This document shows positions 43,224 through 55,400 of a stretch of 64,000 nucleotides of DNA, one piece after another (the first letter of the stretch is position 1; each line of letters starts with the position of its first letter). Position numbers and translations under genes: made by a program. Source of the DNA: Sporopachydermia quercuum (taxonomy: Eukaryota > Ascomycota > Sporopachydermiomycetes > Sporopachydermiales > Sporopachydermiaceae); contig BCGN01000001.1 of the NCBI GenBank assembly GCA_001599295.1, positions 2,046,001 to 2,110,000 of the forward strand. The letters run 5' to 3'. Below the pieces are notes generated by a model, which had not been told where the DNA came from, ran no database searches, and saw only the letters and a list, made by a program, of their open reading frames with translations.

Positions 43224-45422
43224 ATGAATATTTTTGACTATGAATCTATTCTTGGAGAACCGTCAGATGTCCGAACTAGTGGTGATTCTGCTTCTAAGGC
43301 TGAAGCCCTCTCGTCGAATACAGAGCCATCATCATCTACATCTACGAATTCAGTAAAGCCAATTGACGAAGATGTGAAATCAACTTTTGATCAGATTAAC
43401 TCCTTGGTAAATCTAATTTTTGATGCTGGCTATACAAACGGTCAATTCTCTGATATAGAGATTGAAGCTTTTGACAGGAAATATAAACTTCATAAGTTAA
43501 TATTGAGACAATGTTCTTACTTTGCTGCGCTATTTGATGGACCATGGCAAGATTCTAAGGAGGAGCGTATTAAGCTCGAATTTGATAGTAATTACATATC
43601 AGTGAAAGATCTAGAAACTGTATTTTCAAGGCTTTATGGAAGAATTCAGATCGAAGCAGAGGAAGAAAATCTTCTAGGTATGATTGCTATTGGGAGCTAT
43701 CTTGGTTTAGGAAGTTTAGTTGACTCAACAGCCGAAAAACTGATCAAAGGAATTTCTTTTCAGAATGTTGGTCAATATTTTCTATTCGCAATGCAAAACG
43801 AGTACGGACATGCCAGTGAGAAAGTGATTGATGCTTGCAAAGGTGTATTATGTCTTGAAGGATGGGAAGCAGGCAGCGAAGCTTGGGATAAACTACCAAT
43901 CGAAATAATACTAGATGTAATTAGTTCAGATCAGTTCTTTATAGGAAGTGAATTTGATAGATTTTTATTTATTCTTTCATTGATNAAAAGAAGAGAGAAT
44001 ATGCTGAGAGATGCACAATTAGAGCTTAAGAGGGAATCTGAAACAAAAATTGAGACTGGCCTTGAAAGTGAAATAAAAACCAAGGACATCTGTGAAAACG
44101 ATGATACAACAACTAAAGAAGACATACCATCGAACTCTATAGATTCACCTACTTTGGTTACTTATGAAGAACTCAGTGATCATTTGAATAATCTTACCCT
44201 AGAATATACTGGTGATAACGCAAACAAGCAAGAAACTTCTGATAATGAAGCCATGTTGCATTTAATTGTAGAGATCAATGAATTGAAAAATGAAATAATT
44301 GAACTAATCAATTGCCTAAATACCAAGGTTCGATACTGTCACATTCCTGAAATAGTCCTTGTTCAACTGGAATCCATAGTTAATAATGAAGGAAAGCCAT
44401 ATCTTAAAACAGAGACACTGAAACTAGGTACATGGCAACAAACGAAGTTGAAGCAGCTAACGAGTATAAAGAGTTATCTGAAAACTGATACATTGGGCTT
44501 GACGACAAGAATTAGAAACAATCTTTCATGTGAATACCATGCAGTTCCTGAATATGATATTTCTGCTGTTGGTACTCCCAAAAGTTTACAGAAAAAGCTA
44601 GATTCCAAAGAATTGCAGCAGAAAAAACACAAGACAGGAAACCATGGAGATCCAGGATACGGTCTATGGACCGAGATACCCCCTTTCAGGATTTCTGTTG
44701 CATTCACGAATATAAACCTGCTTAAAGAAGGCGTAAGAGTCAACACCAACGAGTTTTGGTATTCTGGTTCATTTTGGAACGTATATATTCAAAAAGTCAG
44801 CCATAAAGAGACTTTTGAGATTGGTGTATACATTCATAGAGCAAAACTTCCTAGTTCAAATTCATTAGACATAAAGTCACTATCGACGGCTACTGGTATG
44901 CATGGATCAACACCACAGCCTTCAAATATTGGATCTGCAAGAAAGATATGTTCCTGGAATNGCCATAACTCGTTTACTGATGCATCAAGCCCAAATTCTT
45001 CCCAACAAAGTTCTCAAGGGAATCTTCATCATAGCAATGTTTTTGGGTACTCTCAACATTCATTTAACTCTGGATCCCACACCAATTACACCAGTGTATC
45101 CGCACTAAGTAATCAGGCGTGCGAACTCTCGCTTGAATGTCGTCAAATATTATCTCAGTACAGCATTCATAAGCTTTTAGTCAACCAAGATACTGATTAC
45201 AAAGACTTCCGGCATTCAATCAAGAGCTATTTCATTATATACGGCCAATCTAGTACTGGGAATGGAAATATGACATGCTTTAGATCACGACAGGATACTT
45301 TTGCTATTTCTCAAAGTTGGGGATGGAAAAGTAGTAAAATATGCAAATTTGATAGTTCTGGAAAGTTGGAAAAAGGTCAACCAACTACACTCAAATTTAC
45401 AATCTTGCTAGGAAATGTCTGA
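43224..45422 (+). CDS. BTB/POZ-domain protein, germ cell-less-like
   Basis: A 732-residue protein with a BTB/POZ domain at about 65-170 (GQFSDIEIEAFDRKYKLHKL, LRQCSYFAALFDGPWQDSKE), followed by a BACK-like helical region (NEYGHASEKVIDACKGVLCL). The opening resembles germ cell-less (GMCL1-like) BTB proteins, many of which are Cullin-3 adaptors; that role is inference. The middle is acidic and of low complexity. The C-terminal half holds a second conserved module: GYGLWTEIPPFRISVAFTNI, FWYSGSFWNVYIQKV, IGVYIHRAK, and near the end FRSRQDTFAISQSWGWKSSK. This module is shared with fungal BTB proteins as I remember them, but I cannot name its function. Two Ns occur, at 43985 (third position) and 44961 (first). 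Confidence 0.85.
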   Translation: MNIFDYESILGEPSDVRTSGDSASKAEALSSNTEPSSSTSTNSVKPIDEDVKSTFDQINSLVNLIFDAGYTNGQFSDIEIEAFDRKYKLHKLILRQCSYFAALFDGPWQDSKEERIKLEFDSNYISVKDLETVFSRLYGRIQIEAEEENLLGMIAIGSYLGLGSLVDSTAEKLIKGISFQNVGQYFLFAMQNEYGHASEKVIDACKGVLCLEGWEAGSEAWDKLPIEIILDVISSDQFFIGSEFDRFLFILSLXKRRENMLRDAQLELKRESETKIETGLESEIKTKDICENDDTTTKEDIPSNSIDSPTLVTYEELSDHLNNLTLEYTGDNANKQETSDNEAMLHLIVEINELKNEIIELINCLNTKVRYCHIPEIVLVQLESIVNNEGKPYLKTETLKLGTWQQTKLKQLTSIKSYLKTDTLGLTTRIRNNLSCEYHAVPEYDISAVGTPKSLQKKLDSKELQQKKHKTGNHGDPGYGLWTEIPPFRISVAFTNINLLKEGVRVNTNEFWYSGSFWNVYIQKVSHKETFEIGVYIHRAKLPSSNSLDIKSLSTATGMHGSTPQPSNIGSARKICSWNXHNSFTDASSPNSSQQSSQGNLHHSNVFGYSQHSFNSGSHTNYTSVSALSNQACELSLECRQILSQYSIHKLLVNQDTDYKDFRHSIKSYFIIYGQSSTGNGNMTCFRSRQDTFAISQSWGWKSSKICKFDSSGKLEKGQPTTLKFTILLGNV

Positions 45423-46434
45423 GTGCAGAAGGAATATATTTGTTGTTGGAAAGCCAGTCAATACTTATTATTTCCAGTTACAGGACAACTAGCAGGAAAA
45501 ACTTGCATTGAATCACAGTTCACGACAACTTCACTCGCTGGTTGTAACCAGTAACGTAACATTGATGTATCATATAGTGGGATACTATCTGCTCATGAAT
45601 TGATAAAATCTCAANATATATGTTAAATTGGTTCTCAACAACTCTTTTGTGCAGAAGAATGTACTCAAATAGGTCCTTACTTTTCAACTGCCTCCAATTA
45701 TGTTAAGGTTTATGAAATTTCACGTTTTTTTTTAAACTGAACATTATAGTTTAAGTTTTTTCCCGAAACGTTGAAATATGTAGACGTTAAATGTATCCTT
45801 AACAACGAATTGTACCATCATTGTCCTTTGACTTACTATTATATTACATATTATAATAACTTTTCAAAATGCTAGAACAATAAATGCTATTAATTCTTAT
45901 TAGTCGGTAGGAATCATAATTTCCTTCATATCTGTAACCAGTTGAATTTCATTATTCACTCAGATTCAAGCCATAGTATGTTTAATCATAATCAATAAGA
46001 AATACGTGCTAGATACGTGTAACATAAGCAGACAGACCGTAATACTATTGTTCTACCTTGCATCGAGATCTAACTAGGTATCTTATAAATGAAACGTACT
46101 TAGTAAATGAACAAGTAGTGAAATCATTTGTATAAGATATCTTTTATTCAAATAAATGATTGGCATATGTGAATAAACTATTTGCTAATTTTATCTCTAA
46201 TTTTACTTGTGTCGAAGTATGCAGCAATACATAATTTCATGTATAACTTGCACGCTACAAACCTTATCATTAAGCAACAATTATCATTCAATTTTCGTTC
46301 AACTATAACATAAAATATACAAAAATAGAATACTCAAAGATAGCATTAAACTAACAACTAACTTTCACTAATTCTCATCTTCTCTAACTTACTCTTCTTT
46401 CTCTTAACTCAACTGTGGAGATTACTAAACCTTC
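45423..46434. other. intergenic between convergent BTB and NUM1-like genes
   Basis: 1 kb of AT-rich sequence with the two 3' ends. One N near 45615. I see nothing else in it. Confidence 0.4.
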
Positions 46435-49400
46435 TCAATTTCTATTCACTCTTGCTGGTGTATAAACACTTAAACTCCTTACTAAGGAACCAACTCTTGA
46501 ATGCGTCTTTACTTGAGATTGATGTAAATTAGCTCTTGTTTTAGCAAACTCACTATCATTTTCATAATCTTGGACCTCGTCTTCGACATATTCTTCTTCC
46601 TCTGGTACTGGTTCAAATGAAAGCTCCCCTGCATCTTTCTTTATCAGATATAATAATGCATTATACCAGACATTATGTCGATGTGAGTTAGGACATGTGA
46701 TTTTGATATCTTTATCATTAGTTTTGATAATGATACTCTTATGGAATAATCCTGGTGGTAATGGATTATTATCTTCAATTGCTTCAACTCCTAAAATTGC
46801 TGCTGCCTTGGTTGTGTCATCGGATGGATTACCAATTACTGGGTTCTTATCGGACCAATACAGTGTCATTGTATAAGGATGAACCCAAAAGTATCTCGAG
46901 TGTCTATTCTCGGTTATACCCGAAAAGGAGAATTTACTATTTCGGTAATATTTGTAAAGGAATTCACCAATGACAATTTGGGTTACCGCAGGAATCATAT
47001 TTCTATCAGAAAGCGAAGCATTTGTCCCAAGAGTCACATGTGAGTTTTGATACAACGAACCAATTTCTGGTGATTTAACTGCCGCTGGAATGCTATGATT
47101 GGAAATTGAAGCGGTCTCAACAATGTTGCCACGGGTAAGGACTTTCCCTTGTGATGGCCTTAAAACAGGTGGTCCCATTCTATCATCAGTAGCTAACCCA
47201 GCAGCTAATCCAGTAGATAGGCCCGCTACTGCTCCCCTAGCAACAGTTGCACTAGCTACATTATCAGAAAGATCCTCGGAAACATGAGGTGAAATTCCAT
47301 CTAAATACATGGGAACAGCAACCAGTTTTGATTCTTTAAGTTCTTGATATTCCTTTCTTGGAATCAAGATTGAATCCAACCTATCGGCAACTTCTTCTAA
47401 GGTTTCAGTATTTTGGTTGCTATGAGTTTTCTGCAACAATGTATGATAAAACTCATCTGAGATAGCGACCATTTTTTCAGGTATCACTTCTTCTTCATTT
47501 GACGTTTTATCCGCTAATCCTCTTCCATTTTCTTCTACGAAAAAGCTTCCTCTATCTTTCATATCATTATAATCCGTCATTCTAACTTTAACGAAACCAC
47601 CTTCGACGATTGAAGCTTCTTCAGCTGACTTTCCAACCGAGAATTCCGAACCGGAGTTTCTGTTTCCAATATCTCTTTCCCTTTCTGGAACAGAAAGCTC
47701 ATCGGAATTGCCTTTCAGTAGTCTCAAATAATTGTCTCTAGCTAATAGAACCATTCCGTATTTTTCCGCTGTTACACCAATATCTTCCATTGTAACTTCT
47801 CGGTTAGCTTCTTCTTGCAATAATTCAAGTTCCTTATTGGCAATAAGAACCATTCCGAGGTCTTCTGCTCTTGTTTGCAAAATGGAAATATCTGGTCGTT
47901 CTAATTGATCACGTAATAATTTATTCTCTTCAGTTGATATTAATACAAACCCGCTTCTTGTTGCTGCTTGCTGCAATTCTTCTACTGTTGGTTGTTCAAC
48001 ACGACGATATAACTCACGTAAATTGTCCGATGAGACAGCTTGTAGGTTTAGCTCTCCGCATCTCCTTCCAATTTCTTCTGGTGTAGCTTTGAAACCAAGG
48101 CGTTCCAGCTCACGATACTCTTCCGTAGGGATAACTGTTAGTTTATGGCTAGCAGCCAAAGTTTGGATGGTATGCAAACTAGGAGATCTAAGCGAGGAAA
48201 GCTCCTGTTCAGGAATAACTGCGTAATTTAAGCTTTCGGCTTGATTGGTGAGTTCGGCTAAGGTCAAGTCGCGAACGTGAGCATTACTATCGACCGCCTT
48301 TGCAACGGCCCCTCCACTGCCAGCAGCAGCACCAGTAGTAGCACCCGCGGCATTTCCCGTGGCACTTATAGTAGTTCCTGTAGCCCTTCCTACCATTCCA
48401 GCGGCCCCAACGGCACCAGCAGCTAAGGTTCCAATAGCTGTACCGGTTAAAGCACCAACTCCGAATTTACTACCATGTTTGGTTTCAGCCTGATTCTGCA
48501 GGAATTCAAACTCATTCTTCTTAATAACAATCATACCGTGTTTACAAGCTAGAGATTGCAATCGATCAGGACTTGGATTGTAGAGTTTTCCCAATTCGGC
48601 ATCCGATATCACGGAGTATCCGAGCGGCTTTAGATCTGCTTCCAACTGTGGTAAATCTTCCAAGGTAACTTTAGTGCTTTCAGAGAATGACGATGCTGAG
48701 GCATTAGAAACGACAGAGTTTCGGGACCTTCGTGACAAAAGTCTGTTCTTTAGGCTTAAACGAGGTGAGGGCATATCTGTGCTTGAACCACTGGCAGCAG
48801 CTTCGGTCAAAGTTAAGAAATCGGATACTCTGATCGCTTTGAGATCTTGCTCTTCACACATGGCAACCAATTCAGATTTTGATAGCTTTTTATTCTTAAG
48901 GGTGATCAACTCTTCTGTTGGAATTACTTCGTATCCTAGCTTACCTGCTTCCTTTTGTAAAGCATCGGTTGAAATTATAGGTATGTCAGAAACGATACTG
49001 TCTGAAATTTTGGCTGAAGCAGTTAACAAGCCGAGGTATTCCGATGATGGGATCACTACTGCGTCGAATTTGCCTGCCGCATACTTCAAGTCTTCTAAGT
49101 CAGGTTCCGGGACGGATTTAGTTTCAGTANTAGCAGTGAATTCAGTTATCGGTTCCGTTCCAGGTTCAACAACGGCTGATTTAGCAACTGCTTTCACTGG
49201 AGAATCATCTTCAATTTCAGAAGCGGAAATGGTTTCGGACGTAGGCACTTGTCTAGGAAGCTCAGAAACTGTTTCCGTTTTCGGCACAAGAACAAAACCA
49301 TGTTTTACAGCTTCAGTAGCCAAAGTCTGTTCATTAACTTCTATATTTGTAATCGAACTCGTGCTTGCTGTTGCTTGAGATTGTAAATCCTCATATTCCT

Positions 49401-52400
49401 TCTTTGTAAGATACACATAGCCTAAGTCAGTTACTTGTTGAAGAATATCCTTTTCTGGTAAGTCGGCAGCTGTAATATTACTTGGTTTGNAAACTGTGGC
49501 TAGTTCAACACCTCCACCTCCAGCTCCACCCCCAGCTGCAGCTGAAGCACTTCCAATACTACCGGTGGCCAACTTAGCAATGCCTGAGCCTGCAGAAGAT
49601 GCAACACCTGCAGCGCCAGCAGCTAAACCTGCAGCAGCACCAATTAAGCCCCCCGTTATTGCGGCTCCTCCAGTAAAAGCTGCACCACCGGTTGAAATAC
49701 TTTTTTCTTTACTCTTTTCCGCTTGCTCTTTCAACGCATTCGCTTCCTTTTCATTCATGACTATGTATCCCAGTGACTTAGCCTTACCGGCCAAGTGCAC
49801 CACAGTAGGATTAGTGAGCTTTTCGTAATCCTGCTTGGGAACTGCAATAAGGTTTAGTTTACTAGCGGCAACTTTAATAAATTCATCACTAGGATTAGTG
49901 GCCTTGGAGATAAGCTCTGCATGTTCGGAAGCTGGTAAGATTGTGAATCCTAATCCCGAAGCTTTTTCAGTGAGATATTCCACATTAGGAGACTTAAACA
50001 ATGCGCTTTCATTTTCTAGTTGTTTCAGTTCTGAATCCGGTAAGGTGGCCAAACCTAGCTCTTTAGCCTTCAGGACAATAAACTCTTTGTTTGGAGAATC
50101 AACGACATCGGCCTTCTTATTTAGTTCAGTGAACTCCTCTGAAGTTAGTACGTTAAATCCTTTTCCGGATAATTTCTCTTTGAGGAAATTTTCGCTAGGA
50201 TTTTCAAACTGCCCTGATACTTTAACCAATTTGGAATGTTCTTCTTCTGAAAGGGCAACTAAACCAACTGAAACGGCAGCAGCAGTAATGAATTCCTTAT
50301 CAAGACTATCAATTTTTTGTGCTTTGGCTTTGAATTCTTCGTACTGTGTTTCCGGAATGATAGCCAAGCCGAGTTTTTCTCCTTTCTCTGTAATATATTC
50401 AGAGCTAGGATTTGCCAGTGCTTCCCTTACCTTTTCCAACTCTTCCGCCTTTCCTGATAATTCGGAATAAGTTTCCGAGGGTATAGCAACTAATCCAACT
50501 AGTTCTGCTTTTTCAATTATATATTCGGCATCTGGATGTTCCACTGCCTCGGTAAGCTTATTAGCCTTATCGGTCAATTCTCCGTATTCCTCCGATGGTA
50601 AGGTAATTAAACCTAATTTCATTGATTTCTCAATCAAGTAATCAATATCAGGGTTATCAATTTCAGTTTGGAGTTTCTCTACTCTTTCGGATATTTCTGC
50701 GAGAGCCTCAGATGGGATTGCGGTTAATCCGAGTTCATCTGCCTTTTGTTTGATATAATCTGGAACTGGCGCTTCGTATTGTTCACCAACAGATTTAAGC
50801 TTTCCATGGTCTTCCAAAGTAAGAGCTACTAAACCTAGTCCAGCGGCAGCTGCAATCACGTATTCAGCTTCGGGAGCATCATACTTAGCGGCTTTCCCTG
50901 TTAATGAATCGAAGTCTGATACAGAAATAGCAACCAGTCCAAGTGTTTCCGCTTTCTCCTTGATATATTCTTCCGATGGGCTCTCTAATTGTTCCGATAA
51001 TGACCTTACCTTTTCATTTAGCTCGGTCAATTCTTCCGAGGGGATTGTCATCAACCCAATTTCTCCAACTTTCTCCTTGAGATATTCCTCTTCTGGTTCA
51101 TCGAATTTACCTGATTTGGCAATCAATTCCGAATGCTCCTCCAATGATAAGGCGACCAATCCTATTTCAGAAGCTTTAGCAGTGATTTCTTCCTTTTCAG
51201 GTGCGTCAAACTTCTTGGCTTTACTAACTAACGTACTGTATTCTTCCGAAGGAACTACAATCAATCCAATAGCTTCCGCTTTAGTTTGTATATATTCCTT
51301 ATCAGGATTTTCTAATGCTTCAGCTTTCTTGACCAATTCGGAGTATTCTTCCGAAGAAACTGCCACTAAACCAATTTCAGTTGCCTTAGTTCCTATGAAC
51401 TCTGCGTTTGGTTCATCCACTTGCTTAGCTTTGAGTAATAATTCGTCGTAGCTTTCTCTAGGGACTGCGGCTAATCCTANTCCGGCAGCTTTACTAGATA
51501 TCAATTCTCTGTCTGGATTGTCCAATTGGGATGCTTTCTTTAAAAGAATATTATGCTGGGAAGTTGTAAGGGTGGCTAATCCAACAGCAGCTGCTGCCGC
51601 TGCAGCTGTAACTGAATCTTTAGGCACAGCTTCTTCAGCCTTTTCTGCTCTTTCAACTAACGTCTTATAGTCAGCAGCAGGAAGAGCAATTAACCCGATA
51701 TCAGCAGCTTTGGTCGTTATATACTCGGTGTCAGGGTTTTCCGTTTTAGCAATTAAATCTGCATGTTCTTCCAACGGTATAACGGTAAGGTTAAGGCTCT
51801 CTGCCTTCTCCTTCAATAATTCTTCCGAGGGGTTTTCGGCTATTTGCTCTAACTTGGCAAATGATTCTCTTGGAACTACTACAAAACCTAAGCTGCCGGC
51901 CTTCTCTTTAACAAATTCCAAATCGGGATTAGCGATCTCAACCGCCTTAGTCTTAAGTTCGGTTAATTCATCTGAAGTAATGGCCACAAGCCCTACAGAT
52001 TGTGCTTTCTCTTTTATGTACTCTTCATCAGGTAGTTCATACTTTTTGGCAATTTCAGCCAATTGCTCAAATTCCGCTATAGGAANAGCTTTTAATCCTG
52101 CTAAGATCGCTTTTTCGGTAAGATATTCTAATTCTGGTGTTTCATATTTACCTAATGTGCTAATTAGCTCGTCATGACGTTCAATAGGAATAGCAATTAA
52201 TCCGAGAGAGACAGCTTTCTCCGAAACGAACTCCTTAGTAGGGTTATTAAGTTTACTATTCAACTCGGAATAATCATGGATAGGAACAATGGTTAATCCA
52301 AGTTTCTCCGCTTTCTCAGAAATGTAATCAGAATCAGGGTTTTCGAATTGCTCTGATAAAGTTTTGGTTTTCGATTTGAGCTCGGAGTAGTCTTCGAATG

Positions 52401-55400
52401 ATAATATTGTATATCCGAGAGGTTCAGCTTTTTCTTTCAGATAATCAACTGAAGGATTAGCCAGTTCATTAGTTAAGCCTTCTACTTTACAAGTTAACTC
52501 TGCATACTCTTCCAATGGAAGAACATACAGTCCGAGACTTCCTGCTTTCTCTCTGACATACTCCGCACTGGGAGAATCATATTGTCCACTAATGGAACTA
52601 AGTTTTCGATGTTCCTCCGAAGAAAGCGCTACTTGACCTAATCCAGCAGCAGCAGCGGTTAGATATTCCAATTCAGGTTTATCAAACTTTCCTGCTTTTT
52701 CAGTTAGTGTGTTGAATTCCTCAATTGGAACGGCGGCTAATCCGAGACAACTAGCCTTTTCGGATATATATTCCTTTGATGGGCTTTCCAATTGCTCAGA
52801 AAGATCCTTGGCTTTCTGATCTAGTTGTGAAAGCTCTTCGGCGGGTATTGTAACTAATCCCAATGTTTCTGCTTTAGTCTTAATGTAACCTTCTGATGGG
52901 TTACCGATTTGATCAGTAAGTTCGGCTACCTTTTCAACTGTCTGCGATAATGCTGTAAACTCCTCAGAAGGAAGTGTCGACAGTCCGAGTTTTTCAGCCT
53001 TCTGTTTAATATATTCCACTTCTGGTGATTCTAATTCTTGCGAAAGCTTGATTGCTCGGTCCGAAAGCTCAGAATAATCTTTGTTGTCAATAGCGATTAA
53101 ACCTAAACCTCCGGCCTTCTCTTTGATATATTCAGAATCAGGTGACTCTAGTTCTTTAGCTTTACTTAACAAGGTTTGGTGTTCAGCTTCGGGAATAACA
53201 GCGAAACCATTTTGCTTACCCTTTTCGGAAATATATTCTGGTGTTGGAGAATTGTATAGAGATAATGTTTCGGTCAATTTACCATATTCGGTAACAGGAA
53301 CTAAGCTATATCCGTGTTTTTCGGCTTCTTCTTTCACCACAGTTGGTTTGAATGTCTTAAACTCCGCTAATTCGTCAGATTTAATCATAACAGAGTTATG
53401 ATTGTCTAAATAACCTTTCACAGATTCATCTGATACGGATTGCTTTAAGGCTTCGGCTTCCTTAGAAGTTAAAAGAACTAACCCAAGTTTACTACTGGCC
53501 TTACGTATCTCATCTTCGGTTAGGTCCCCTGTTTTGGAACCAACGCTACCTACTGGGACAACTGCCAAGCCAAATTTACTTGCCTCGGATTTAATATTGT
53601 CCGCAGTAATTGGAGTTGGGACAGCCTGAGCAGTTTTAGCAGCGGAGCCGAAAGTGGCACTACCAGTTCCGGCACTAAAACCGAGTTTACCTGCAGCTAA
53701 ACCTAATCCTGTTGCTAGACCAAGCCCGGTGCCTCCAATAGCACCAACAGTACCTGCTGCTACACCGCCGTGACTTTCNTTCTTAGCCCCGAAGTCGTCA
53801 TATTCTTCTTTCGTCATAATGACGTATCCTTGCCGTTCGGCAAATGTTTCGAATTGATCTAAGCTGATCATTGGTGGTTCTTCGCCCTTCAAACTCAACG
53901 AAAGGGGTTTAGATGTCTCCTCATCTGAGCTAAATCTTCGGGAACCGACAAGGCTTCTTCTGAGGCCACCTGCAGATCGAGAGATAACAGTGGTATCTTC
54001 AGCTTCGGCTTCTCTTTCCTGATCGATACTGTGATTATCCATAGTAACATCCATGTCATCATCGGTTAAACTAGCAGTTGAGCCAAAGGAAAGCCGTCTT
54101 CGAGAGGATAGCATTCCCGATGATCGGGTCAAATTCCTTGTCTTTAAAAATTTTGTAGATCCTGGTATTGTTTCTGTTTCGGTAACTTCTCCTTCATCAT
54201 AGGATTCTCTTCCAGTGGTGTAATCGTCTTCAGTTGAAGTTATTTCTCCTTCAGTAGCCGTATGAAAACTGGAACCTAAAGCTGCTGAACCAACAGCATC
54301 AGTGTCGGCATCCGAAGCCACACGAGATTCGGCAGCCGAATAAAACCCGCTATCCGTTGTTGTTCCGTCTGTATTTCTTTCAGTTTCCCAACCTTGAGAC
54401 TCCCCAAAAGGATCTGAATCTTTCCGGTAAATATACTTCGTTGGTTTAGTGCCCAGTAAAGAGGTAGTTTTTCCCTTTCTGGAATTTAAAGAGAATGCCA
54501 AACTGGGTTTCTTAGTTAAGCCAGTAGAGTCAGAGTAGGAACTATTACCGCTGGAACCGGAATTAGATCCCAAACTAGCAGCCAGTTTCTTTTCCAAATC
54601 AAGACGTTCTACCTGCTCTTTATGAAGTTGAGATTTAAGTTTAGCAATAATTTGATGAGCATGTGATAAAGAAGCCCTCACAGTCTCAGTTTCAAGATTG
54701 GAGTTTTGACCTGGAACCTTCTTCACTGGTGAAGATGGAGGCTCTTTACCCTTCTCGGCTCCGGAAAGATGTAATTCTCCATCACTAGCCGGGGAACTTG
54801 GTTTCAGGTCGGGAGCGGCTAAAATAAGGTTCTTGGATTTAGCGGCAGTCACTGAATTGAGATCCGCTTCCATTGCACCTATTTGAGTAGTTAACGTCTC
54901 CACTTTATTAACTAGAATTGCGTTCTCTTCGCTTAAATGATCATTTTCCTGCTTGACTTCAATTAGATCTGTGCTATTATTCATTTTCAGGGCTTCAATT
55001 TCTTTAATATACTCTTCTTCTTTTAATGTTAGAGCTTGTGATTTTGATTCGGATGCTAACAATGAAGCCGATACCTCTTCAAATGACTGCTTAAGCTTAT
55101 TATAGGCAGTAGTAGAAGAGTCTAATTGTCCAGTCACCTCTTGTAATCTCAATTCTAAATCCCAATTAGAGTCTTTGATCTGCTGGTCAGATTCTGACAT
55201 TTGCTTTAATTGTTGTTCTGTTGAGGATTTAGTTTGGATTAGTAGTTCAATTTCAGAATTGAGCTTTTTGATAGTCTCGTCTCTTTCCCCATTTATGGCC
55301 TGAAGCCTTCTGCACTCAGCAAGTAATTCCTCGCTTAAATCAACAACAAAACCCATATGATTTGTTTTAGGAGCTTGCTTTATTCCTGATTCTGAATTAG

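Noticed and set aside
48674-53401. Long plus-strand frames opposite the NUM1-like gene (up to 234 codons)
   Set aside because: They are mirror images of the repeat units: the regular codon pattern of the coding strand keeps the opposite strand open. Their Ser/Leu-rich content and lack of any domain fit shadows.
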